Below the pieces are notes generated by a model. It had not been told where the DNA came from and searched no databases. It worked only from the letters and a program-made list of their open reading frames with translations. A stretch of DNA of 64,000 nucleotides from Vibrio casei (GTDB lineage Bacteria > Pseudomonadota > Gammaproteobacteria > Enterobacterales > Vibrionaceae): NCBI RefSeq assembly GCF_002218025.2, contig NZ_AP018680.1, forward strand, positions 2,356,001-2,420,000. Direction: 5' to 3'. A program made the position numbers and the translations under genes. Below are positions 50,444 to 60,724 of the stretch, one piece after another; position 1 is the first letter of the stretch, and each line of letters opens with the position of its first letter.

Positions 50444-51466
50444 TTATCGAGTGATAATTCTTACCCACATCGGTTCATCACCAACAGAGTGTCGATGAGC
50501 TATTGTCAACTTTCCGGACTCATTATCCACTTGATAACTCGCCACATGATTTGAATGCTGGCCGGCGCACACCAACCATATATTATCCGGAGATAACGCA
50601 AATCCACGAGGCGCTAACTCAGTATCAAGGAGTTCAATTAGCGTTAATTCACCAGACAACGAATCAATGGAAAATAAAGCTAGCGTGCTCGATGTCCTTT
50701 CACTGACATAAAGAAAGCGCGCATCTTTAGTAATATGAATATCTGCAGCCCAAAAAGGCCCAGCAAAATCTACGGGCATATAACTGAGTGTTTGTGTTAA
50801 TTGCCAGCGAGGCTTCTCATCTTGAACAAAATGTAACACATCACCATCTAGCTCATTAATCGCGTAGATATTTTTACCGGAAGCATCCTGAGTCATATGC
50901 CTTGGTCCAGACCCCATTTTGGTCATGAGTTTAGACTGAGCTCCTTTAATCAAATAACCATTATGATTAAAACGATAAAGATTGATTTTATCATCGCCTA
51001 AACAAGCACAAAAAATGGTTTGCTGCTCTAAAATTGAATTTGATTTAATGGGGTATTGGTCGGCAACCGCCATCACTGAATGCGCTTTCGTTAAATGCTC
51101 AAGCACTTGATGCGGTGATTGCGCGATACCATGAGAATTAATGTGGCTGACAGATAGCGCATTTTGCGCATACGAACTCAATAATAAATATTGCCCAGTA
51201 ATATCAATACATGATGACGATGCACTCACAGGCATAGAAGAGCGTCCGATTTCTGTAAGCTTGCCATCGCTTTCAATTTTGTAGCTCAGTAAAGCGAACT
51301 CAGGTCGAACGGTGGCGTATAGAAAACTCTGATCATGGCTGATCGTTATGGGCTGAACTTCGCCCGGAGTTTCCACTATTTGCAGAACGTCAAATACACC
51401 ATCAATTCCCATGCGTAAAACATGCAACTGACAACTATTCGGGCAAGACACATACACCACATTCAC
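50444..51466 (-). CDS. pgl: 6-phosphogluconolactonase, beta-propeller (YbhE) type
   Basis: A 340-residue seven-bladed propeller of the E. coli Pgl/YbhE family, hydrolysing 6-phosphogluconolactone in the oxidative pentose phosphate pathway. Matching segments include PGEVQPITIS, YATVRPEF, GSGPRHM, AINELD, WAADIHIT, LYVSERT, PRGFALS and the C-terminal PMWV. The start is a GTG: 51466 has AAAGGAG 9 nt upstream, while GTG 51472 has the same site only 3 nt away. The usual zwf-gnd partners are not nearby. The stop codon lies only 13 bp from the rnpB -35 element. Confidence 0.88.
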   Translation of the reverse strand: MNVVYVSCPNSCQLHVLRMGIDGVFDVLQIVETPGEVQPITISHDQSFLYATVRPEFALLSYKIESDGKLTEIGRSSMPVSASSSCIDITGQYLLLSSYAQNALSVSHINSHGIAQSPHQVLEHLTKAHSVMAVADQYPIKSNSILEQQTIFCACLGDDKINLYRFNHNGYLIKGAQSKLMTKMGSGPRHMTQDASGKNIYAINELDGDVLHFVQDEKPRWQLTQTLSYMPVDFAGPFWAADIHITKDARFLYVSERTSSTLALFSIDSLSGELTLIELLDTELAPRGFALSPDNIWLVCAGQHSNHVASYQVDNESGKLTIAHRHSVGDEPMWVRIITR

Positions 51467-51516
51467 AACCACAGACTCCTTTGATTTATAAAACGCACGC
51501 TTTATAAAAAATGCAT

Positions 51517-52383
51517 TTACTCTAAATGTTCAAGACCCCATTTATACAAGGCATTCTTTTTAAGGTTATGAATTTCAGCCACTAAGGCCGCTGCTTTTTT
51601 AAGTGGCAGCTCTTTAACTAAAATAGATAAAGTTCTTAAAGCATCATCAGGAAGTGCATCTTCTTTTTTATCTTCACGATAACCATGAATAAGTAGCACC
51701 ATTTCACCACGTTTACGATTTGAGTCTTGTTCAATCCATTCAATTAGCTCACCTAATGGTGCGCCATGAATGGTTTCAAAGGTTTTAGTTAGCTCTCGCG
51801 CTAATACCACTTCGCGATCCGGCCCTAAAATTTCTAGCATATCTGCTAAAGAATCGGTAATTCGGTGGGGAGATTCATAAAAAATACAAGTTCGTTCTAC
51901 TTTAATGATCTCAAGCAGTTTATCTTTACGACCTTTACTTTTGGCAGGGAAAAAGCCCTCAAAACTAAAGCGATCTGACGGCAAACCTGAGGCACTTAAC
52001 GCCGTAATTACCGCACAGGCACCAGGAAGAGGAACAACTTTGACTCCCGCTTGACGACATTTTGTCACTAAGTGATACCCTGGATCACTAATTAATGGTG
52101 TTCCAGCATCAGAAACCAATGCGATGGATTCTCCTGATAATACTTTTTCAACGAGAACCTGAGCTTTTTGCTGTTCATTATGATCATGTAACGCATATGT
52201 TTTAGTTGCTATGCCAAAATGAGATAACAGTCTCCCTGTATGCCTTGTATCCTCAGCAGCGATCAGGTCAACTTGATGTAGTATATCGAGTGATCGTTGA
52301 GTAATATCACCTAAATTACCAATAGGCGTGGGAACAATATACAAGGCAGGAAGCTCTAAAAGAGCGGTTTTGTTATCTATCAT
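51517..52383 (-). CDS. rsmI: 16S rRNA 2'-O-methyl C1402 methyltransferase RsmI
   Basis: A 288-residue tetrapyrrole-methylase-fold enzyme that methylates the ribose of C1402. Key segments are [43 protein letters not shown] and [11 protein letters not shown]. The ATG at 52383 gives a protein of family length (E. coli 286). A GTG at 52428 would add 15 residues ([10 protein letters not shown]..) without counterparts. It is divergent from lpoA. Confidence 0.95.
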   Translation of the reverse strand: MIDNKTALLELPALYIVPTPIGNLGDITQRSLDILHQVDLIAAEDTRHTGRLLSHFGIATKTYALHDHNEQQKAQVLVEKVLSGESIALVSDAGTPLISDPGYHLVTKCRQAGVKVVPLPGACAVITALSASGLPSDRFSFEGFFPAKSKGRKDKLLEIIKVERTCIFYESPHRITDSLADMLEILGPDREVVLARELTKTFETIHGAPLGELIEWIEQDSNRKRGEMVLLIHGYREDKKEDALPDDALRTLSILVKELPLKKAAALVAEIHNLKKNALYKWGLEHLE

Positions 52384-52460
52384 TTGTTTACCATCACTTG
52401 AGCGATTAATATAGAGACAATCTTTCACATGACTCTCTTACTAACGAAGAATAAGAACGC

Positions 52461-54278
52461 ATGAAAATTATGAATCACAAGAGCCTCAGTGTATCACGCT
52501 TATTAACTTCAATTGTATTGATGTTGTTAGTCTCAGCGTGTTCTTCACTTTCATCTCAGCCGAATCAAGCTGACATTACAGCCCAGCCAACACAAAGCTC
52601 ACAAGCTTATGCCAGTATGGCGGCAGAGAGCGAACCTGCAATGAAAACCGACTGGTTAATCATGGCACTGAAAGCTTCTGTAGTTGAAAACGATCACCCT
52701 CAAGCGGAAGCTTTACTGAAAACACTCGCAAAATTGCCATTATCTAATATGCAGCAAGCTGAATGGTTACTAGCACGAGCAAAGATAACCGCCGCTACTT
52801 CGGATGCTGAAACCTCACTCAAAGGTTTGAACTTCCAAGATCAATGGCAACTAGCCGATATTCAATGGGCAAATTACCACCAACTGCGCGCTCAATTATT
52901 TGAAGAGATGAAAGATTACTTCAATGCTGATCGTGACTGGATTGAATATAAAGAGTTTCAACCCCAATCAGATTCCGCTGATATCAACCAACATATTTGG
53001 ACAAACCTGAGCCTCTATTCTGCCGACGAAATCGTACAACTAAAACCTCAACCAAATGAGGTCGAATTAAAAGGCTGGCTATACGTTGCAACGGCAATGA
53101 AAACCAAATTAAATGACCCAATCAAGCTGCAAGAAGAGCTACAGCAATGGTTTGCTCAGAATATCAGTCATCCAATTGTCACAAACACACCAGAAGATGT
53201 GCAAAAACTGCTGGATCTTGATATCACAAATCCTCAGAACATTGCCGTCTTGCTACCACTCAATGGTAAGTACGAGAAACCAGCAAAACTTATCCGAGAT
53301 GGTTTTATTCATGCCATGACAAACGATAAAGATAAGAATCCTACTTTTAAGATGACAATATATGACACATCGACACAAAGCTTGGACGATATATATACAC
53401 AGCTTAAAGCCTCTAATGTTGATTTTATTGTTGGCCCATTAACAAAAGATAACATCGAGAGACTTCAAGAGATTAACGATAACACCATTCCCGTTCTTGC
53501 CTTGAACTTCCCAGATAATATCGAGAAAGGGAACCAAATTTGTTATTTAACGCTGTCCCCAGAGCAAGAAGGAACACAAGCAGCAAAACATTTATTTAAA
53601 ACAGGTTTCAAATACCCATTAGTACTTGCCCCTAAAGACAAACTTGGCCAACGTATTACTGAAGCATTTAGTACTGAATGGGAAAAATTAAGCAACACTC
53701 CTGTTTCCACTAGTGGTTTTGGAAATCGTGCAGAGCTACAAAAGAATGTTAAAGATGCTTTTGGTTTAACGGATAGCCAAACTCGCATCAATCAAATTCG
53801 CCAAATTACCAATATGAATATGGAAACAGAAGCTCGTAGTCGCCGTGATATTGATTCTGTCTACATCATCGCAACACGTTCAGAACTGACATTACTTAAA
53901 CCATTTATTGAAGTCGCGATTAATCCGGATGCCAAGCCGCCAAAATTGTTCTCAAACTCCCGCAGTAACAATGGCAAAGCTAGGCAATACCAAGATGTGG
54001 AAGGCATAATATTTAGCGACATTCCTATGCTGCTCGACCAAAACGATTCTGCTGCAAATGAATACGATTCACTCTGGCCAAACAGCAACAATACCGAAAA
54101 ACGACTTCATGCTCTCGGCATGGACTCCTATAGCCTTCTTGATAAATTGTCAACAATGAAAGCGGTTCCAAACTATAAATCACAAGGTCAAACAGGCTTA
54201 CTAAGCATCAATGACCAATGTGTTGTCCAAAGAGAACTAAGCTGGGCTGAACATGAAGCCTTTCACTCTCAAGAATAA
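52461..54278 (+). CDS. lpoA: Outer-membrane lipoprotein LpoA, activator of PBP1a
   Basis: A 605-residue lipoprotein. A signal peptide ends in the lipobox VSAC with lipidated C27, followed by an Asn/Gln/Ser-rich segment. An N-terminal TPR-like helical domain and a C-terminal domain of periplasmic-binding-protein fold follow (NIAVLLPLNGKYEKPAKLIRDG onward). LpoA reaches through the peptidoglycan to stimulate PBP1a. It is shorter than E. coli LpoA (678), mainly in the linker. yraN begins 26 bp before its stop, so the two are translationally coupled. Confidence 0.95.
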   Translation: MKIMNHKSLSVSRLLTSIVLMLLVSACSSLSSQPNQADITAQPTQSSQAYASMAAESEPAMKTDWLIMALKASVVENDHPQAEALLKTLAKLPLSNMQQAEWLLARAKITAATSDAETSLKGLNFQDQWQLADIQWANYHQLRAQLFEEMKDYFNADRDWIEYKEFQPQSDSADINQHIWTNLSLYSADEIVQLKPQPNEVELKGWLYVATAMKTKLNDPIKLQEELQQWFAQNISHPIVTNTPEDVQKLLDLDITNPQNIAVLLPLNGKYEKPAKLIRDGFIHAMTNDKDKNPTFKMTIYDTSTQSLDDIYTQLKASNVDFIVGPLTKDNIERLQEINDNTIPVLALNFPDNIEKGNQICYLTLSPEQEGTQAAKHLFKTGFKYPLVLAPKDKLGQRITEAFSTEWEKLSNTPVSTSGFGNRAELQKNVKDAFGLTDSQTRINQIRQITNMNMETEARSRRDIDSVYIIATRSELTLLKPFIEVAINPDAKPPKLFSNSRSNNGKARQYQDVEGIIFSDIPMLLDQNDSAANEYDSLWPNSNNTEKRLHALGMDSYSLLDKLSTMKAVPNYKSQGQTGLLSINDQCVVQRELSWAEHEAFHSQE

Positions 54279-54630
54279 AAGAGAGATAGGTTCTCAATAC
54301 GAAACCTTGGCGAAAGAATATTTAATTCGCCAAGGCCTTACGTTTATTAGTAGCAATTATCTCTCTCGATTCGGTGAGATTGACTTGATCATGAAGCAGG
54401 CGAATACTTTCGTCTTTGTTGAAGTCAAATACCGAAAAAGTCAAAAATATGGTCATGCAGCGGAAATGGTTACTTATCAAAAAAGTCAAAAATTGATAAA
54501 AACCGCTATGGTCTGGTTAAAGCAACAAGGCCATACGATTGATAATACTGCATTTAGATTCGATGTTATCGCCATACACCAGCAAGGTCATGACGTCGAA
54601 TGGATAAAAAACGCGATAACTCAAGGATAA
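54253..54630 (+). CDS. UPF0102 endonuclease-like protein YraN
   Basis: A 125-residue UPF0102 protein. It has the nuclease-like core, with E/D-X-K residues in RFGEIDLIM and FVEVKYRK, giving a predicted PD-(D/E)XK fold. The biological role is unknown, although the conserved position next to lpoA, diaA and rsmI is widespread. The start overlaps lpoA by 26 bp. Confidence 0.92.
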   Translation: MKPFTLKNKREIGSQYETLAKEYLIRQGLTFISSNYLSRFGEIDLIMKQANTFVFVEVKYRKSQKYGHAAEMVTYQKSQKLIKTAMVWLKQQGHTIDNTAFRFDVIAIHQQGHDVEWIKNAITQG

Positions 54631-55224
<594 letters not shown>

Positions 55225-55228
55225 TTCA

Positions 55229-55927
55229 GTGAAAAAAAATATTCTAATTCTCGTTACTTTTTTATTTATATTAAATGGTTGTGCTCAATTTCAAAGTGAT
55301 AAAGTGAATCAACGGCAATGGCAAGAAAAAAGCATTAACTCAAATGTTGATGCTATAAATCATTCTCCACAGTTCTCGGGGAAAATTAGGGTCACATCAG
55401 AAGTTAATGAAGGCGCGGTGATCTTAATTGGTCAAGCCACGGATGAAGAGACTAAAAAAAACGTTGAGAGCTACGTACAAACGTTGCCAGGCGTAAAGAA
55501 AACCTACAATCAAATTCGTGTTAGGCCGCTGATTTCTTTCGATCAAATTAGTAACGATGTTTGGTTAACCACCAAAGTGAAAAGTGCCATTTTATCGGAA
55601 GATAAACTCGACAATTACACCATCAAAGTCGTCACCGAAAATAAAGAAGTCTTTTTAATTGGTTCCGCACCACCAGAAGAAGCGGAAATTGCAGCCAATA
55701 TTGCTCGCCATGTTGCAGGTGTAAATAAAGTTGTTAAAGCTTTTACGAATAAAACATCAGACTCAAGCAGCGTCAACAGCACACCGGCCACAAATCTTAA
55801 TGACAGTAGCACAACACAAAACAATCCAGATAACATCGTGGATGACTCACCGATGGCCACAGATAATTCCGGCCTAATAATAGAAGAGCCAAATACATTA
55901 ATCGATGAAAGCGATGTAAGTAATTAA
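55229..55927 (+). CDS. dolP: BON-domain outer-membrane lipoprotein DolP (YraP)
   Basis: A 232-residue lipoprotein. It starts at GTG 55229, 7 nt after GAGGGG and 4 bp after the diaA stop. The signal peptide ends in ILNGC with lipidated C18. Two BON domains follow (about 45-110 and 120-170), and the second has GSAPPEEAEIAANIARHVAGV. DolP maintains the outer membrane and binds anionic lipids near the division site. Relative to E. coli (191 residues) there is an additional acidic Ser/Asn/Asp-rich C-terminal tail of about 50 residues. The frame opens further upstream, inside diaA, but only from a TTG that has no leader-like sequence. Confidence 0.92.
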   Translation: MKKNILILVTFLFILNGCAQFQSDKVNQRQWQEKSINSNVDAINHSPQFSGKIRVTSEVNEGAVILIGQATDEETKKNVESYVQTLPGVKKTYNQIRVRPLISFDQISNDVWLTTKVKSAILSEDKLDNYTIKVVTENKEVFLIGSAPPEEAEIAANIARHVAGVNKVVKAFTNKTSDSSSVNSTPATNLNDSSTTQNNPDNIVDDSPMATDNSGLIIEEPNTLIDESDVSN

Positions 55928-56370
55928 GCAAGATAAATACCTGAAATAATCAGATCTTCGTCAGCTAGAAAGCAAATAAAAACGGCCTGAAACAATGAAA
56001 TCGGGCCGTTGGACAATAATAAAACCGGAACTCTGGATAATTTAAGCCAAACAACTTGGTCTTTCACTTTAATACCATGGGCGATATCGAATTTTTCGCA
56101 TCAGATGTATCCACTTCAACAAAATTGCACACCTAGCCATGATCAGTGAAAACCATACATCTCTGATTAACATCGTTCCGCTCCCATATGTTTGGTACAG
56201 CGTGTCAATTTGGGGCATTTTCTCAGCAGATAGCGGTAAATTTTACATCCGTGGTCAGTACTCAAACGCTCAATAACCTAAAAGAAGATCTCAAACTTGC
56301 CTGGATACATAGGTGAGTATCATCATTTTCGTCATTCAAAACGTCATCACCAGTACTTCAGACTCATTCA
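55928..56370. other. 443-bp interval without an intact gene
   Basis: No gene with a supported start is seen on either strand. It carries a minus-strand terminator at 55976-56010, so transcription from the Lrp-type gene probably continues through it. Short minus-strand frames (for example an ATG frame of 34 codons ending at 56069, and a 36-codon stretch just upstream in another frame) look like the remains of coding sequence, but I cannot assign a family. Confidence 0.55.
55976..56010 (-). terminator. Minus-strand terminator downstream of the Lrp-type gene
   Basis: AACGGCC (minus strand 56010-56004) and GGCCGTT (55987-55981) form a perfect 7-bp stem with a 16-base loop, followed by TTTATTT on the minus strand. 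On the plus strand no T-run follows, so it serves minus-strand transcripts. Confidence 0.65.
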
Positions 56371-56823
56371 TCATAATACGTCTAAAGTGACTTTCACTCG
56401 ATCCAACGCCACCATAGTCCGAAAGCTTTTTACATTCGCATTATTGTCGAAAAGTCTGCCACAGATTTCCTGAAAACGTTCCATATTTGGCACCAAAAGT
56501 ACCAACAAAAAATCCACTTCTCCCGTCACGTAGTAGCATTGCTGAATTTCCGGCCCAGAAAAACTCTCTTTCAATAAGTGTAGATCTATTGCTTGAGTTT
56601 TATCAGCTTGAACTTCAACAACCATTGTGATCACTTGATCCAATTTATTAGGTTCCAGAATAGCAACGTTGGATTTTATATAACCTTCGTCTTTTAACTT
56701 CTGAACTCGCCTTTGAACAGAAGCCGTAGAAAGGTGTACCACTTCAGCTAACTCACGCAGTGGAGTTTGACAGTTGCACTGCAAAGATTTAAGTAAAGCA
56801 TGGTCGAATTTATCTAAAGGCAT
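56371..56823 (-). CDS. Lrp/AsnC-family transcriptional regulator
   Basis: A 150-residue Lrp/AsnC protein. The N-terminal helix-turn-helix is at about residues 8-55 (FDHALLKSLQ, TPLRELAEVVHLSTASVQRRVQKL), and the C-terminal RAM/ACT-like ligand domain is at about 65-145. Such proteins form octamers that respond to amino acids and often regulate an adjacent divergent transporter. The divergent rarD-type gene starts 107 bp away, and a 17-bp palindrome lies 12 bp upstream of this gene's start. The effector is unknown. Confidence 0.92.
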   Translation of the reverse strand: MPLDKFDHALLKSLQCNCQTPLRELAEVVHLSTASVQRRVQKLKDEGYIKSNVAILEPNKLDQVITMVVEVQADKTQAIDLHLLKESFSGPEIQQCYYVTGEVDFLLVLLVPNMERFQEICGRLFDNNANVKSFRTMVALDRVKVTLDVL

Positions 56824-56834
56824 AATGGTATCCG

Positions 56835-56851
56835 GTGAGAAATTTTCTCAC
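56835..56851. promoter_or_regulatory. 17-bp palindrome, probable Lrp-type operator
   Basis: GTGAGAAA and TTTCTCAC flank a single central T, giving a perfect palindrome in the divergent promoter region. Its position would let the Lrp-type regulator control itself and the transporter. Confidence 0.6.
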
Positions 56852-56930
56852 TTAAGCTGCGAAATATGAGCACTTTTATCAAGAACGAAACAATATAATA
56901 TCACCACTTCAAGTTACCAAGGTATAAACA

Positions 56931-57830
56931 ATGCACACACAACCTAATACGTTTCTCGGCGTTACTCTGAATGTTATTGCATCAGCCCTCTTTGCCCTAA
57001 TGTTTGCTTACACATCGCTGTTAGGGGATTTAAGTGGAGCAGAAATTTATGGATGGCGTATCGCTTTAACTTTTCCATTACTGACCATCTTTGTCCTTTG
57101 TAATGGCTATTGGCCGCAAGTAAAAAGCTTGTTCAATCGTATTCTAAATGAACGCTATTTCATTATCACTCGCTTTATATCGGCATTGTTAATCGGTATT
57201 CAACTTTGGCTTTTTATGTGGGCGCCAGGAAATGGATATGGCTTGGCAGTGTCACTTGGCTATTTCATTATGCCAATTACAATGGTCATAGTGGGTTGGT
57301 TTGCCTTTAAAGATCGAATGTCACGCTTTCAAAAACTAGCGTGTATATTTGCTCTATGTGGTATTTTAAATCAGCTCGTAATATCACAAACACTTAGTTG
57401 GCCAACGCTTGTTGTTTGTTTAGGTTACCCGATCTATTTTTGGCTTAGGCATAAAACTAACACCAATCACATCGGTGGAATGTGGTTTGACATGATGTTG
57501 AGTTTACCGTTTAGTCTGTACTTTATTATCCAAGGTGGTCATGTTACTCAAACACTTAGTACCGATTTCCATTTTTTATGGCTTGTTTTAGGGTTAGGAC
57601 TGATCAGTGCCTTGGCCCTCGGATTTCAGTCTCTATCTGCACCGCACCTTAATTTGAGTCTATTTGGTTTGCTTGTGTACGTTGAACCTGTATTGCTAGT
57701 TTTGGTTGCTATTTTGCTTGGAGAAACTATAGCTCCGACTGAATGGCTAACATACATAGCAATTTGGTTGGCTGTCATTGTGCTGATTATTGAAGGAGGA
57801 CTAAGTTTAAAGCAAACTCGGGTTACTTAA
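56931..57830 (+). CDS. rarD: RarD-type EamA/DMT family transporter
   Basis: A 299-residue inner-membrane protein with about ten transmembrane helices and the EamA repeat arrangement; it matches the RarD subfamily (E. coli 296, annotated as chloramphenicol-sensitive). FxYGWRIALTFP-like and GYFIMPI segments are typical of RarD. The physiological substrate of RarD is unknown; neighbourhood with an Lrp-type regulator suggests amino acids or a related metabolite, which is an inference. Confidence 0.85.
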   Translation: MHTQPNTFLGVTLNVIASALFALMFAYTSLLGDLSGAEIYGWRIALTFPLLTIFVLCNGYWPQVKSLFNRILNERYFIITRFISALLIGIQLWLFMWAPGNGYGLAVSLGYFIMPITMVIVGWFAFKDRMSRFQKLACIFALCGILNQLVISQTLSWPTLVVCLGYPIYFWLRHKTNTNHIGGMWFDMMLSLPFSLYFIIQGGHVTQTLSTDFHFLWLVLGLGLISALALGFQSLSAPHLNLSLFGLLVYVEPVLLVLVAILLGETIAPTEWLTYIAIWLAVIVLIIEGGLSLKQTRVT

Positions 57831-57903
57831 ATTAGGGGTCAATTCCTGTGTGCTTTTTATAGAGTAACTGCCGTTAGATTGGTTAGTGGTATTTCCGGGT
57901 TAG

Positions 57904-57938
57904 AAATGGCAGCGTACCGATGAGATCGCTGCCATTTT
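57904..57938. terminator. Terminator between rarD and glmS
   Basis: Perfect 11-bp arms AAATGGCAGCG (57904-57914) and CGCTGCCATTT (57927-57937). Short T-runs lie on both strands. It ends convergent rarD and possibly glmS. Confidence 0.65.
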
Positions 57939-58010
57939 AGTATGATACTTTAATACTTGGTATGAAACTTTATTCTACTCATACAACTGTTTATAATAAC
58001 AAATATAAAT

Positions 58011-59843
58011 TTACTCCACCGTTACCGCTTTTGCTAGGTTACGTGGTTGATCGACATCCGTACCTTTAATTAAAGCAACATGATACGACAATAATTGCAT
58101 TGGAATTGTATAGTAAATCGGCGCTGTAATTTCACTCACATGAGGCAAGTTGATGATCTTCATGCTATTGTCAGCTTCAAAACCTGCGCCAACATCAGCA
58201 AAAACATACAGTAAACCGCCTCGGGCACGAACTTCTTCAATATTTGATTTAAGCTTTTCAAGTAAGTCATTATTTGGCGCAACGACCACTACTGGCATAT
58301 CCGCATCAATTAACGCTAGCGGGCCATGCTTTAGCTCACCGGCAGCATAGGCTTCCGCGTGAATATAAGAGATTTCCTTTAGCTTTAAAGATGCTTCTAG
58401 TGCGATTGGGTAATACTCACCACGACCTAAGAATAGCGTGTGATGTTTATCAGCAAAATCTTCGGCTAAGGCTTCAATCTCCTTATCATAAGCGAGTGCT
58501 TTTTCAATTTGAGAAGGCAGCAGATGCAAGGCTTCCACAATTTCTGCTTCTTTTGTGCTATCGATACGTTGCTGCTGCTTACCCATAGCGGTAACCAGCA
58601 TTAATAGCGCCGCTAACTGAGTCGTAAAAGCTTTCGTTGAAGCCACGCCGATTTCAGTGCCTGCGCGTGTCATAAAGGCAAAATCCGACTCACGTACCAG
58701 CGATGAACCTGCTACATTACAAATCGTCATTGCTGACATGTAACCTTTTTCTTTCGCTAAGCGAAGTGCTGCCAAGGTATCTGCCGTTTCACCCGACTGA
58801 GATAATGTGATCAATAGGCTATTTGGACGAGTAACAAACTTGCGGTAACGGAACTCAGAGGCAATTTCCACATCACAACTCACACCCGCTAATGACTCAA
58901 ACCAGTAACGTGCGGTCATTCCTGCATTATAAGACGTTCCACAAGCAATAATTTGTACATGCTCTACTTTGGATAAAATTTCAGCAGCATTCACGCCGAT
59001 ACTTTCAGTGATCACTGTGTTATTCGTTAAACGAGCTTCCATGGTATTAATTAATGCCGTTGGCTGTTCAAAGATTTCTTTTTGCATAAAGTGACGATAT
59101 TGACCTTTATCCCCTGCGTCATGCTCAGCATTCGACTCGGAAATTGTTCGTTCAATGCGTTCTCCATGTGAATCAAATACCGTCACATCGCGACGAGTCA
59201 CTTCTGCAACATCACCTTCTTCAAGATACATAAAACGGCGAGTCACACTTAGCAATGCCAACTGATCAGAAGCAATAAAGTTTTCACCTACACCAAAACC
59301 AATCACAATTGGGCTACCAGAACGCGCAACCACTACACGACTTGGATCTTTACGATCAACGACCACTGTGCCATAAGCACCATCTAATTGCTTAACCGCT
59401 TTTTGTAAAGCGTCCACTAACGTTTCAGAGGTACGACGTTCCCATTCAACTAAATGTGCAATCACTTCGGTATCAGTTTGCGACTCAAATACATATCCAC
59501 GTTCACGCAACACACTGCGCAACGCTTCGTGGTTTTCAATAATACCGTTATGCACAACTGAAATATCACCTGACACATGAGGATGAGCATTAATTTCTGA
59601 AGGTTCACCATGCGTAGCCCAACGGGTATGTGCAATACCAGTACCACCAAAGACTTCCGTAGCTTCAACCGCATCGGCTAGTTCTTGTACCTTACCAAGG
59701 CGGCGTACACGCGTCATGTTCGACTGAGCGTCAACCACTGCCACACCGGCAGAGTCGTAACCACGGTATTCTAAACGACGTAACCCTTCGACCAAAATTT
59801 CAGCCACATCTCGTTGTGCCACAGCACCGACGATTCCACACAT
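58011..59843 (-). CDS. glmS: Glutamine:fructose-6-phosphate amidotransferase GlmS
   Basis: A 610-residue enzyme (E. coli 609) making glucosamine-6-phosphate, the entry to peptidoglycan and lipopolysaccharide amino sugars. The N-terminal glutaminase has Cys2 ([10 protein letters not shown]) as nucleophile. Two SIS domains follow, with [10 protein letters not shown] and [11 protein letters not shown], and the C-terminal [13 protein letters not shown] closes the ligand site. No glmS ribozyme is present upstream, as expected for a Gram-negative. AGGAT precedes the ATG. Confidence 0.98.
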   Translation of the reverse strand: MCGIVGAVAQRDVAEILVEGLRRLEYRGYDSAGVAVVDAQSNMTRVRRLGKVQELADAVEATEVFGGTGIAHTRWATHGEPSEINAHPHVSGDISVVHNGIIENHEALRSVLRERGYVFESQTDTEVIAHLVEWERRTSETLVDALQKAVKQLDGAYGTVVVDRKDPSRVVVARSGSPIVIGFGVGENFIASDQLALLSVTRRFMYLEEGDVAEVTRRDVTVFDSHGERIERTISESNAEHDAGDKGQYRHFMQKEIFEQPTALINTMEARLTNNTVITESIGVNAAEILSKVEHVQIIACGTSYNAGMTARYWFESLAGVSCDVEIASEFRYRKFVTRPNSLLITLSQSGETADTLAALRLAKEKGYMSAMTICNVAGSSLVRESDFAFMTRAGTEIGVASTKAFTTQLAALLMLVTAMGKQQQRIDSTKEAEIVEALHLLPSQIEKALAYDKEIEALAEDFADKHHTLFLGRGEYYPIALEASLKLKEISYIHAEAYAAGELKHGPLALIDADMPVVVVAPNNDLLEKLKSNIEEVRARGGLLYVFADVGAGFEADNSMKIINLPHVSEITAPIYYTIPMQLLSYHVALIKGTDVDQPRNLAKAVTVE

Positions 59844-59911
59844 AATTCCTATCCTTTAGTTATTCCTTTATCAGCAGCAAGCGAAGGCGATAAAGTATTC
59901 AATTGTAAGTA

Positions 59912-60673
59912 TTAAGCGATCAGTATTTGCACATTATGTTGTTCAATTTGCGCTTTTTGTTCAGTACTGATGCTTTTATCGGTAACGAGCACGTCAATGT
60001 TTTGCCATGCCAATTCTAAATTTGGAATTTTTCGACCAATTTTGTCGGATTCAACCATCACGACAACGCGTCTTGCTGATGTTGCCATCACTTGGCTTAA
60101 TCCTAATAATTCATTAAATGTTGTCGTACCACGTTGTAAATCAATGCCATCAGCACCGATAAATAACTGATCAAAATCGTATGAACGTAAGACTTGCTCA
60201 GCCACTTGGCCTTGGAAAGATTCCGAATGGTTATCCCAAGTGCCCCCAGTCATCAAGAGAGTCGGTTCACTTTCCAACGCATTTAGCGCATTGGCAACAT
60301 TAAGAGAATTAGTCATCACAACCAGCCCTCTTTTATCATTAAGTTGATCAATCAATGCCGCGGTTGTACTTCCACTATCAATAATAATTCGATGGTGGTC
60401 TTTAATTAGCGATGCTGCCGCCTTTGCTAGACTAACCTTTCGTTTCGAAACTTCTTCAGAAAAAACTTCATTAATGATCTCTTTGGGCAAAGCGATTGCT
60501 CCACCATAGCGACGAAGTAATAATCCACTTGCTTCTAATGCAGAAAGGTCTTTTCTAATAGTCACTTCAGAAATAATAAATTGCTTTGTTAACTCATCTA
60601 CACTGACCTCACCATGTTCATTTACTTGCTGAACGATCAAGTGCCGGCGTTGTTGAGTGTTTCGTTTAGACAT
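59912..60673 (-). CDS. DeoR/GlpR-family regulator upstream of glmS
   Basis: A 253-residue DeoR-type repressor. An N-terminal helix-turn-helix includes VDELTKQFIISEVTIRKDLSALE. The C-terminal sugar-phosphate sensor domain includes IDSGSTTAALIDQL, MTGGTWDNHSESFQG, FIGADGIDLQRGTTT and KIGRKIP. It lies 68 bp upstream of glmS on the same strand, so it probably senses an amino-sugar phosphate and controls glmS, as described for such regulators in other gammaproteobacteria. The start MSKRNTQQRR is chosen over an ATG 39 nt upstream. CGAAA-containing repeats lie just upstream. Confidence 0.9.
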   Translation of the reverse strand: MSKRNTQQRRHLIVQQVNEHGEVSVDELTKQFIISEVTIRKDLSALEASGLLLRRYGGAIALPKEIINEVFSEEVSKRKVSLAKAAASLIKDHHRIIIDSGSTTAALIDQLNDKRGLVVMTNSLNVANALNALESEPTLLMTGGTWDNHSESFQGQVAEQVLRSYDFDQLFIGADGIDLQRGTTTFNELLGLSQVMATSARRVVVMVESDKIGRKIPNLELAWQNIDVLVTDKSISTEQKAQIEQHNVQILIA

Positions 60674-60690
60674 AAACAGAACCAATATAA

Positions 60691-60724
60691 TTTCGAATCG
60701 AAACACATTCAACCAAAACGAAAC
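60691..60724. promoter_or_regulatory. CGAAA repeats, likely operator of the DeoR-type regulator
   Basis: TTTCGAATCGAAA (60691-60703) is a palindrome around a central A, and a further CGAAAC copy lies at 60719-60724. A third CGAAAG is at 60769. DeoR-family proteins commonly bind clustered TTTCG/CGAAA half-sites, so self-control is likely. Confidence 0.45.

Noticed and set aside
56069..56173. Minus-strand 34-codon frame rich in Arg, Trp and Ile
   Set aside because: No supported ribosome site and neighbouring fragments lie in other frames. I report only the region, as a possible relic.
57831..57855. Sequence resembling a transposon or REP flank (AGGGGTCAATTCC)
   Set aside because: No inverted copy, target duplication or transposase lies nearby; a single short match is not evidence.
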